In this document: positions 24,217 to 36,400 of the stretch, piece after piece
How positions within the stretch are numbered: position 1 is the stretch's first letter
How the letters are laid out: the number at the start of each line of letters is the position of its first letter
Assembly (NCBI RefSeq): GCF_036324505.1
Contig: NC_086366.1
Location: 9,314,927 to 9,378,926 of the forward strand
Origin: Eleginops maclovinus
Taxonomy: Eukaryota > Chordata > Actinopteri > Perciformes > Eleginopidae
Length of the DNA: 64,000 nt
Reading direction: 5' to 3'
The notes under the pieces: model-generated
What the model saw: the letters and a program-made list of their open reading frames with translations, nothing else
What the model was told of the DNA's origin: nothing
Databases searched by the model: none
Made by a program: the position numbers and the translations under genes

Positions 24217-26438
24217 ATGGCAGACATGGACGCTGATACTGCCGCTAACACCGAGCCTTCGGTGGAGGAAGAGGAGGCTTTTTTCAGCAACCTGGACCTC
24301 TTCCTCTTTTCCCTGATTATTGGTCTTGTGGTTTATTGGTTCATGTCCCGCAAGAAGCCCGAGCCCATCCCCGAATTCAAGAAGCTCGACACACCGTGAG
24401 TACCCATCACGATACAACAGATTAATTTATTTTCATAAAGTTTGTGGTACGAGTGTTTATTTAGATAATGTATTAAATCCTGAATTGAGAGGAAGAAATA
24501 CAGGTCCCAAGAAATGTCCCAAACACTGCAAATCACATTTTAAATGCAACTTTTACTAAAATGTTAATCTTGAGTATTTAGAATAACAAAGGAGTTATCG
24601 TTGTTAGCTTATCTGTTGTTTTAGTTCAACATTGGAGCAAGTGTTTGTTTTTTTTAAATGTAACCTGTAGCCTCATTGTGTATTTAGTCGCACATAGTCT
24701 GTTTTTTATATAAAAGCTATACAACGCTGTATGCTGATCTGGATTGCACATGTTGTTCTGCCTCTGTGGGAATATTTCATTGATCACTGAAGGGAGTTTG
24801 TTGTCTTATAGTTCAGCCCAGAGAAGAACAATAATTATCTTTTTGTATCTTCAGTGATCTCCATGTGTCTTTGCCTAATACACACTCACTTACGTAGAGT
24901 ATTTCAAGTTGGTACAACCAAGTGTGTGAAAGTGCATGGCTTGCAGCTTGTATATGTTCAACTAGCAGCAGCTTTGTTTTCTTTGATTGTCCAGGTTTGT
25001 CACCGACTTCTGAACTGATCTGACCTCCCTGTTGCTCTCTTTTGTTGGCCTGGAAGCCGTTGTTCCTTACCCTCATAACTAGGACTCTTATAATTAAATG
25101 TTGAACTATGTAATCGTCTTTTCCTGTATGTTAAATTCCAAACAGTGGTGTCATTATGCTTTGCAACTTGACCCAAATCCATGTAAATCATTTCAAGGGC
25201 TACTCTGAAAAGTAATGCAATCATTGGCGAAGGAGTTTTAATCTTGAAGTTGTTTTCTCCAATAATGTTCCAACTCTGGCTCTGCTGCACAACTTTATAC
25301 ATGGCTTAACTAAAACTGTTATGGTGGCTGACCTTTAGCCACAAAAAGTGTTCAAGACAGATAATATATGTAGAAGGCGGCTTGGTTTTACATTTCCAAA
25401 GTAAGTATATCAGCTTCCAGACGATGTTGGAAGGCAGGGGAGACTTTATATTTAAATGTATTTACTTTTAAATGAGGAGGACAGAAAAAAGTGGAGTTTC
25501 TGCAGTCATGATGTCGAAAGGGAGTCCTTCCAACAATTTGGAGCCAGGAAAGAAAGAATCTTGACTTTGTGTAGAGGTAACCAGCCCCCTTTGGTGGTGA
25601 AGAAGTAGCAAGCCAATTGGCAGCAGGAGAGTTGCTGTTTGACAATGACCTGGATGTAGGATGTGCCTAACTCATTAACAACAAGCATCAGTATATTGGA
25701 TTAGAATAGCCTCCGTCAGCCAGTGCAGGGTGCAAAGAAATGGGAGAACTATTGTGGGAGAACTTGGGATTGTTGTAGACCAGCTGGCTGCTGCAGTCTG
25801 AATGAGCTACAGAAGTCTGACAACTCGTGTAGGAACTTCAGTGTGTACCAAGTTAGAGTAGTCACAAAATAATAAAGAGCCTGGACCAATGCATTGCCTC
25901 CTGGATAAGAAATGGATGAATCCTTGTGATGTTGTGGAGAATCAGTGTGCAAATGACGCTTGACACAGAGATGTGGACGGCAAAAGATGTGAGAGATTTC
26001 CAGCAGACCAGAAATTGTTCTTTCCCTTTGGTTTTAGACTGGGAAAAAGGCTGAATAAGTTGATTGTTTTGTATGTAAAGGTCTTAGAAAAGCTATCTGA
26101 TACCACTGCATGAAGTCACTTGGTCTAGACAGAAATGAGGAGGGACCCAGAACCAATCCATGAGGAACCCCATCGTGAGAATACAGCGTTTTGACAGGAG
26201 CGCCATTCTCTGACCCTGTTAAAGAAATTGTGTGGTGTTTATTAAAAAAAATGTCAACACTTGTAACATTGGTTTTAAATGTGATCCTAGAGTGTGGAAT
26301 ATAACGATTATCCCGTGAGTCATCATTTATCAGGGAGTGACGGAGGCTTGGCTACATTTCAGAGGACTTCCCTTCCACTGGCCACTTTTTAATCCCTCCC
26401 CACCCACAACACAATTTCTTTGTTCACCATAGTAAAGC

Positions 26439-26487
<49 letters not shown>

Positions 26488-27407
26488 CTCACTTGCTGTG
26501 TAGCTGAGACGGTGCGTGGTTATGTGAATGGAGACAGTGTTGGAGATTGAGTGGGGGAGATCCTCACCATTTCTATGAAAGCAGGAGGTTGGCTTGAAAG
26601 TGGGAAAGACCCCTGTAGCGCACGTTTTGCTTCGGAAAGAGTGTGCATCTGTGGAGGACTGGAATACAGGAAGGGAACATAAGAGTCGTTCTCCCCTCCC
26701 CTTAAAGGGAGCAGTGATTACCTAACTGTTATGAAGGGGGCGTAGTCTTCCATGTCTTCCTGTGCTTTTGTTTTTGGCCATGAAACCATTTTGAAAGTTC
26801 CCTGGAGAGCAAAAGGGGAAGGCAAGCCAAGTTGCTTTTGTGAGTCCTCTCCAAAGGTGGAAAGTTGAGGCAAAAGACAAGCAACCCTTTCTTTACCCTC
26901 AGTTACTTTTTTTCATTCTTTCCCCACTCCCCTGTTTTCTTTCTTAGTGTGTGTGTGGGCTGAGCTGCTCTGCCATTGGAGAAAGGCCATGTCACAAATG
27001 GAATCCTTTTATGATAAATGAGGTTACTATAGCAATGACATTCCCCTCTCTCCTCCAGTGAGATGGGGGCGGGGGATACTTCAGTGAAAAAAAACTACCA
27101 TTCACAGCTCTTTCCCACCTCCTTCAGTGATCCACTGAGGAGTTGCTTCGATAACTAGCTCGAGCTCAGAATGGGTCTGGTAGATCTCTTCATTCCCAAC
27201 ACCTTTCAGACCGCAGAGGAAAAGGGGCGGGGATGAGAAGGAAGGCATTTTCAGCCCGAGAATGCCTCAGTGTGTGTTTGTGTGAGTCAAAAGTGTGGGT
27301 CCGCAGCTCTGCTTCATTTTATGGGAAAGTCAGTTTCCCACCATTGTGTCCTCAGCGGTTGCCAGACATTGACAGGGCTTGTAGGCTGTGTGTGTGTGTG
27401 TGTGAGT

Positions 27408-27472
<65 letters not shown>

Positions 27473-30400
27473 GAGAACAGACACTGCTGGTTTCAGAGAG
27501 CAGCACAGGAAGAGGCAGAGTTCAGATCGTGTTGGAGGTGAAGGAAGGCAGCTCTTCCAGAACTGTTCGGCTGCCTTTCTGACCTGGTTTTATTTTTCCA
27601 TTCTGTGGTTGTGGAGTGTTGACGTCCTGCTTTTGATTTTGAGCGTGGCGGTTCCCGGTGTGGCCTAGCCAGTGCTGCTAGTGGCAGTGGCTGCATGCCA
27701 TGGGCTGTGTCTTCTCCCTGCCTGAGGACAGGAGAGATGCTGCTGAGAGGTCAGTAAAGTGTTTGATTTATTGCACCTTCTAAGGCACATCTAGAGGGTT
27801 TTTTTGCAATACTTGCTTGAATTCGCCTAAAGATTTCTCACTAGCTACTGTTTATTTTACCGTTTAGTTTGACAGGACAGTTCACACGTGGGCTGGTATG
27901 TTTTTCATTGAAGAGTTGTAAGCAACTTGTAAGAGTTCAAATTGTGGCAATCTTCTAGAGCTGCAACACTTGCTTGATTCCTCGATTAGTTGAATGACAG
28001 GAAAAAATACTTGAATAATCAGTTTATAGTTTTGATGAAGTTTTCGTGTAGATGACAGAAATAATGTTTCCGATTCTTTTAAATATGGAGACCCTGCTTT
28101 TTCTCTGTTTTGTTTTCTATTCAACTTAATATCTGGGCTTAAATCAGAAAAAAAACACGGCAGGTAGTGACATCACCTTGAACATTGGGTTGGACATTTT
28201 TCGCTATTTATTTAATAAATCAAACGATGAATCTAGATAAAACAATCGGCAGATTGTCCAATGATTAAAATGATTAAGCCGTGCATGTTTCCAATTGAAG
28301 CTCTGCACAGTGTAACTCGCTTGTTCCCAGTTGTGTTCTGGTGGGAAAAAACTGAAAGATGTTTGACTGCAAACACAATTACATTAATTTAATTTGATTA
28401 TGACCCCCCCCCCCTCTTTTTACAACACTATTAAGTATGTTACTATGGTATTGTGTTGCAAATTTAAAAAAGTTTTCTTTTGGTTTTTAGCTAAAGGTCG
28501 GATAACAAAATGAAAACCATGTCATTGCAGTATTACCTCCAAGTTTTTCTGTGTTGCAGATTACGACTGAAATGATTCAGTGTGCCTGTTTAAAAGGTTT
28601 CGTTCCTGATCGAATGGAAAGTTCATTATTATAAACAGATGATGAGCTCTGATCTATTTGGACTAAATTGTAAAATGTTCGAACAATGACTGAACGCCAG
28701 CATACATGCGGTTGTTTTTATGTGGGACTCACGCCATTGCAGGAAGGAAAAGGACACGTGTATGTTATCAGAATCAAACCGGCAGATTATTTATTTCCAG
28801 TTTTAAAAACATTCGTTTGTTTGTTGACTTGAAATAATGTCGCCCAATTTCAGGTTCCGCTAGCACAAATTGAATGATCTGTTGCCAACAAGGATTTGTT
28901 CCGTTTTAGTTTTTTAAGACTTTGTAGTCTTCTGAACATTAAACAAAACTAGAGCTATCCAGCTGTTTTATTGAATGGGGAAATTATACAAAAAATCTGA
29001 TTAGGAACTGTGTCATGATTCTGTTGAGCCATCTTCACGAAATGTCTTTGAGCTAAATACATAAAAAGAGATTGTATTTAAAGTTATACAGACAGGAAAA
29101 TAAATCAACGGGATACAATTGTTTTAAGTTTATTTACAACCTGCTCAAGATACTTTGGGTTTGTTGACACAGCATTCAGAACCACAGATTTTTTAATCTG
29201 GTCTCTTGATTTTATAATGATGCACAGAAAATCCTCCCCCGCTGAGTCAGGCCGGAGACGGTCAAAGGCTTGTTATAAATTCGATCAGGAATTTACACTT
29301 TGCTTCAGGGTTCAGTCAGTTTTAACCACAGGGCCCCTTTTTATGGCATGTCGGGCATCTGTCCAACATGCCTGCACTCTGCACACTGCTGTTCAGTGGA
29401 TAGGTTCTGTAAATTGTTTGACTTAATGTGTGTGAAAGGTCAAATGTAGCAAATTAATATATTGTCTTTTATGGCTATCCTACTGCTTTGTTGCTTTTGG
29501 ATATGGTAAATCTGAACACAAATTCATCTGGCATACTTGTAGGTATGTGTAGCCGCTTTATTCTTCTTTAAAGATCTGACAGAGTTGCAGCTGTCCACTT
29601 AGACCTTTGATGCTGAATGAAGCGGCGTTGCTCTTTTATTTGGCTTGATAATAGATTTTTTCTTCCTCTGTCCCACTCTTATTTGCACCATGTTTGCAGA
29701 TGTGGTTTTGATCTCTTTTCGTCCATTAATTACTTCCTGGGTGAATCTTATTTAACATTTTGAATTACCATGAGGTGTTACCTGTAGTTAATATACAGCC
29801 GTGGAAAAAATCAAGAGAACACTTAAGCATTATCAGTTTCTCTGGTTTTATTATTTATAGACATGTCTTTGAGTTAAAAGATTTCTCTTCTTTTTTTTGT
29901 ATTCTATAAACTACTGAAAATGTTTCTCTCTGGAATTCAGCAGACACTGGAATGGCTGCCGTACATGTAGAGATAAAGATTTAAGAGTGCTCTTTAAATT
30001 TTTTCCGGAGATCGACCACTTTGTAAGCCGTATGCTCAGTACGTGATATTCATACAGTTAGCGTGACTAATGCTCATATGGCTACTGAGTCACCGCTCTG
30101 TTATTCCTTGTTATTCTAAGAATACCATGAATTATGACCAGCCAAATTACCCACATTGCCTAAGAGCTGATGATAAGAATTTAGTGCCGGTTATTTAGAT
30201 CATTACCTGCTACTATGACCAAATAATTACATATGGGAAAGGAATAAATGAATGAATGCGTAATCACTGATGGAGTGCTATTTGTATTATCCGTACTTTC
30301 CTTTCTGAACTTAAAGTGCTCCAATGTTTACAAATTTTTTTTTTAAGTACACTGGAAAAAAGCACAAGCACAACACAGAACCCGCTGTTCCCTCAAATAT

Positions 30401-33400
30401 ATGGACTGGTGGTCATTCATTCACAGACTGAAGCTAGATAACAGCTAAATGTACATTTCTAATGACTTGTTTTGCTGTGTGTTTACACTAACTAAGGTTA
30501 GCTAACAAAGACAGGCCTATACTTCCACTTATGGTCTTGTGAATAATTAAATTATTTTGTAAATTCAGATGGAAGTGATTAAAATGATATAAAGTGCTGT
30601 TTTGCTGTTCTGGCCAAAAGTAGGATGGTCCTAATTAAGTATTTTATGAGGAAAGACTGATTTTTGGTAAACATGGTCATTGGTTAATCCTTACTTTTTC
30701 ATTACAGAATTATGGTTAACAACAGTTTGTGTCTTTGTGTTTAATTATATAACATTATGACAATTCAAACTTTTTTTCCCCCAGAGCTCCCACTGCAAGA
30801 GAGACAAGTTTCATCGAGAAAATGAAAAAAACCGTGAGTGATGTTCCTGAATGTTTCCCATCATTTCTGCTTTAAAAGAAGCCCTTAGGACCTGCAGATG
30901 TGCAATGTTAGAGAGCGTTCGTGTTGAGTTTAATATTGGATTGAAGTGCATTTCCTCGTTTTGCTGTATGGATGGATGGGATGAATAATATGCTGAGGAT
31001 AATGCCTTTTCATTTAAAAACACTGCTTTGACTTCCCTCTGTTTTCAAGCCAGCCTTGGGAAAATACTTTGGTTTTGAATCATGCGGTTTGCTGCAAATA
31101 GTTTAAATACCATAATGGTGGCAGAAAATAATTTTGGTTCACAGTGCCATTCAGTCTAGTCTCTGTTTCTCTTTTGTTATGAATTATCATGGCAACACTG
31201 TCGGCAGGGATAAAATATGTCAGATTTCAAAACAGATGCAGATGCTGATGGAGCAGTTTGTGTTGAAATAAGCTTCATGTAAGAAAGGTTTTTCTGTTTG
31301 AACTGAAAATGAAGTTACGGGGAGTTATTTTATTATTTTTGACACTTTTATGTTCCTGTCACTTGTAGAACTAGTTATATAGTACAGATGTAGTTAGCAA
31401 AGCAGCTTTTCAGGATCTGTGAGAAAATGCTTTTCAGAATATATTTTAGGTAAATCACAAAAATGTTACAGCAAATCGTAGTTGTGGGTGAAGGTTTATA
31501 TTTGCCCTGAGTTTTCTGTCAATGTGTAACCAGGGAAAGAACATCATTGTGTTCTACGGCTCCCAGACGGGCACAGGAGAAGAATTTGCAAACAGACTGT
31601 CGAAAGACGCTCAGCGCTACGGCATGAAAGGAATGGCTGCCGATCCAGAGGAGTATGAAATGGTAATCAGAAAAACAACATTCAAACCAAAGGACTGAAA
31701 TGACCCAAATCTGACTCGACTGTTATGTCTGCAAGTTGATTATTTTTAAGTGTTCTGAAGAAGTCGGTAAAAAGCTTATTGGTTATAAACTGATTCTCCT
31801 GAATTGTCCTGACAGGAGATTATATTCATTTAGATGATGATATATTTCACATCCAGTCGCAGAGAGATCTCAACAGTCACATAATGTTTTATATTATATG
31901 CCAGATAATATCTGTTATAACTACAAATAAACTGCTGAAATAAAACATATCCAAGTGAGTCCAAACAGAGTCAAGCACAGCACACACGCTCAGATCATAA
32001 TGCGTAAACTGTTTTTAATAACTTGCGAGTTTGCTGACAGGGCAACTCTTGACATAGCCTTTCAAAAATGTAATGCAAATGTTGAGTCCTCCAGTGCTCT
32101 CTGTTTCTGACTTTGACGTGTCTTATTCAAGACGGAGCTGGCCCGTCTCTCTGAGATTGAAAACTCCCTCGCCATATTTTGCATGGCCACCTACGGTGAA
32201 GGAGACCCAACGGATAACGCCCAGGACTTCTACGACTGGCTGCAGGAAAATGATGATGAAGACCTCTCCGGACTAAACTACACTGTGAGTCGTTAATGAT
32301 CAAGACTTTGATATATTAAGCTGACAAGATAGCATCTCTGACAGGCTTATTAATACATCTCTTTTATTGTTATCATAACCAGCTATTTGGGGCCAGAAGT
32401 AAAAGATGGACTGAGAGTCAACTCTTTTTTTGTTTGGAAAGGGAGAGGGAAGCACGTCTGGTGGATGTCTGCCCTCTTAAGAGTTTACTTTCTAGTTGAA
32501 TAGGAATTACGTTAGTGTTTCCCACAACATGAGGCACAGGGTGGACAGTCAAATGCATACTCATGCCAGTTTTTTGCATTGTTGAACATAGAAATGACAT
32601 ATTTTTGTACATAAAAAATAAGAAAACTGTGAAAAATGATTTAAGGTTGAATGTGCCAAACCCAAATTAAACAAACCAAATATTATATATACCAAAAAAT
32701 ATTAAAAGAACAGTCATTTAAGACCAAGAAAAACTATTAATTCTCACCTTTGAGAGTCTGTTACACATTGAAATGACTAATTATTAATATTAATTAGATT
32801 AATGGTTTTATTGATCTATTAGCTGATTGTTGAGCTAAAGGTATTTAATATAACAACACCATTTTTAATGTGCAAATGAACTATCATTTTAGATTGCTCT
32901 CTACAAAATGTAACTTTCCAAATCATTTCCCTTTGATATTTTGGGAGATAAAGTTACTTGAAGTTTGGACCACTGGAATATATCAGTCTTGAGATGAATA
33001 AAACGAATATAAATTGATTTTTTTCCTCTAATGCTGCTTCACAACCCCTATTCCTTTTTTGTCACGCTATGTCATTTTGCTTTGCTGTCTGACGCATCGG
33101 ACACAGGCTTCACTAGCATGAGCGGCGTCGGTCTTTGTGCGCACCATGAAAGAAAGGCCTTTGTGTGTGTGGTTGACTAGTCAGTGTGTGCGTGTGTGTC
33201 ATTGTGTCAATGTTGGGGTGCAGAGCCTCTGACCTCATTTGAGGGAAAACTTGACTGTGGGAAATCTAGCTAAATTATTGGGCACGGTCGCGTCCTTCCG
33301 CCTGTTTTTCATCTATTGTCTCTGGTAGCGCCATCACAATGTCGTACTTTCACTTCACGTTTTAAAAAACAGTTATTGACAGTTATTACGATGTTATCAA

Positions 33401-36400
33401 GTAAAGGTAATTCTAACTATGTTTCTTTTGGGGTTTCTTGGCAAATTGAGCAACAAATAGAAAGAAAGTGAATGTAGAGGATGCTGGACAATTATCTTGT
33501 TTATTTTTTTTATATTTATAATATGATTATTTAAAAACAAATCAGATATCTCAGTTAATGGATATCAGTTCATTGTTTAACTATGACACTTTTTAAATTG
33601 TGAAGATCAATTTAAATGTACCCTGTTTTTGTCAAGATTAATCCAAAGCCACTTAGCAATGATCTCTCCCTCTGTGCCTTGTTCAATCTTCAGGTATTTG
33701 CTTTGGGCAACAAGACTTACGAACACTACAATGCAATGGGAAAATACGTTGACAAAAGGCTGGAAGAACTCGGGGCCAAGCGGATCTTTGACCTCGGTCT
33801 AGGAGACGATGATGGCAAGTAAGTGACCAGTTAATCCTCTGAGTCAAAAAGGAAATGATGACTAGACATTTCTCTCAGCATTGAGATGCTAAGTCAGCAC
33901 AAAAAACCTGGTGTGAAACCGCTATCAGTGTTCCTGTACAGTACATGATAGGCATTCACAAGAGCAATGTTTAAAATCTATTTAACAAATGTATTCTCTC
34001 TAGATTGAACTTCTTTCATTTTCATAACTGTGTGAAGCCACTCACACGCCACTGTCAACAAGTGATTTCATTTAACAGATTTTTATTCACCCTCAAAATG
34101 CCAAGGTTAACTTTTTTGATTACAAAAAATATATGAAATCAGCGCTATGCTTGGAGCCTCAAATGATGAATTACTCAGCTTGTTCGATAGACAGTTCGAC
34201 ATTTGTGGCTGGATATCTACATGCAAATGTATATGGTTATTATTGTTATCTAAATTCAAATGTCTTTCTCTGCTGAGTGGCCCCTGTTTTATCTTTCAGT
34301 CTGGAAGAGGACTTTGTCTCCTGGAGAGAGCAGTTCTGGCCGTCCGTCTGCGAACACTTTGGAGTCGAAGCTTTAGGAGACGACTCGAGGTTATTTCACA
34401 GACAATTTCACCCTTTTTTTTTTAAGCATCTACAGTATTTCTTTCCCATTTACATTGTTTGTCCCCATCATTTTATATATGCCTCATCTCTACCCTGAAC
34501 CCTTCATTTCCCATACTCACTGTTCTTCGGTTAATGTGAAGTAATATACTGTCTCCTTCAGATGAAAGGTAGTTTCCACACATTGTAACACGATTAAGAT
34601 AATAAGGCTGATATACGTAGATATGTTTAGGTCCTTAGCAAAAACTTTCCCAAGAATATAATCTCAAATTCATGTATAATGTATATATTATACAAATATA
34701 ACCTTTTGCACATAGGCTGAGTTTAAAGCAAAACTCCACCCAAAGTCTTGTGTGTTCATTACATTTATTATGTTCATATCTTGAACAAGACTTAATCTAA
34801 ACAAAGTCATATCTGATTTATGATAAACCCTATCCGTCTGTATGTGAAATAAAACAAAAAGCAAGATTAGATTGTAATATTCATTATCTATGCATCATCC
34901 CAAAAAAACAAGAACAAGTGTCATTTATACATACATTTTAATATATGTTTCACTATGAATGAAACTGCTTTTTCTATATATGTATGTATGCAGAGTCTGG
35001 GGAGGCTAACCACTGATTTTTCCTCACAGCATACGGCAGTACGCGCTGAAGGAGCACACCGACCTCAACATGAACAAGGTGTACTCAGGAGAGATTGGCC
35101 GCCTTAAGAGCTTTGAGGTCCAAAAGCCGTGAGTACTCCAGCCAGGAAGCTGCTCACTATCTCAAGTCATTCATGATGAATGTGCAGTTGCCATTATTCA
35201 CTTTTCACCCACTGGCATTGCCTATTGCAAAGTTTACCAAAGGTCACTTACTAAAAATGAAGCTTTCTGCCCCCTAGTGGGACATTTGAAACCTTTCTCA
35301 CAGACTTTTTCAATCAAACAATATAGAATTCAGGGAGAAATATGTCTTTATACTATTTAATTAAAATATTTGATATCTCTTTTTCTGATATTTCAAGTCT
35401 TGCTCTTTTATTTACAGGCCCTTCGACTCGAAAAACCCTTTCCTGGCCCCTGTCACTGTCAATCGCAAACTCAACAAAGCCGGAGATAGACATCTTATGC
35501 ACCTGGAACTGGACATAACTGGCTCCAAGATCAGGTGAGACTGGTTAGATATACTTATAGTTAGATTCGTTAAAATGCTTTTTCATATCCCTATGATAAC
35601 ACGTCAAAGTCTAATTGTTTCACCTTATGTGACTTCAGATACGAGTCTGGAGACCATGTCGCTGTTTTCCCCACAAATGACTCTGCAATGGTGAACAAGT
35701 TGGGACAAATCCTTGGAGTGGACCTTGATGTGGTTATCTCTCTCAACAACCTTGATGGTATGGCATTGAAAGCCCGAAGCACGTTGACTTTACTGGCTCG
35801 TCCCTGAAAACCTCCCTTGATATCTAGATTTGCAGTATCACCAAGCTTGATGCTGATGAATTATATATTGTTATATTACTGCTAGTGAAAGTTATTGCTG
35901 TAATATAAGGTGTTGCCTTTTGTTACCAATTATGAGATTCTTGCCCTCATGAAGGTCATCAGATATGCTTTGTGTGGAATAAGTGAAGCGGCTCCTTTTC
36001 AGTTTCAGTCAACAGTATTGAAAATGACTGAATCACCAAAAAGTTATTCAGTTACAATAAAAGAGTAAAGTTTCCATTCAAGCAATGTTTTAAGTTCCTA
36101 GGCCAATTATTCTGCAAGGATATCTTATTTCTGAATCGTATTTCATGAAATTGCAGACCTTTTGTTTGACCAAATGTACTCAGGACTTATTAGGGGTTAT
36201 TAGCAGCATCGAAATTACATCTGCCCGGTCGATTACCGATTTGATGAGTCAATAGTATAGTCACGCAGTAGTCTTAATAATGAGTTACGGCATTATCACC
36301 TGTCGTAACAGCTCTGTAATCTGTCATGGCAACATAAAAAGAATGTCATTAAAAAAACATTGATATGTGGTTAAGGGATTCGAACACTGAGGTTAACTTT

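Noticed and set aside
27233..27668. Cys-Val-rich open frames before the alternative por exon
   Set aside because: They come from the GT microsatellite and do not connect to any exon.
27695..27749. Upstream ATG five bases before the MGC start in por
   Set aside because: It reads [17 protein letters not shown], but after splicing to 30785 it meets a TGA within that exon, so it cannot make reductase.
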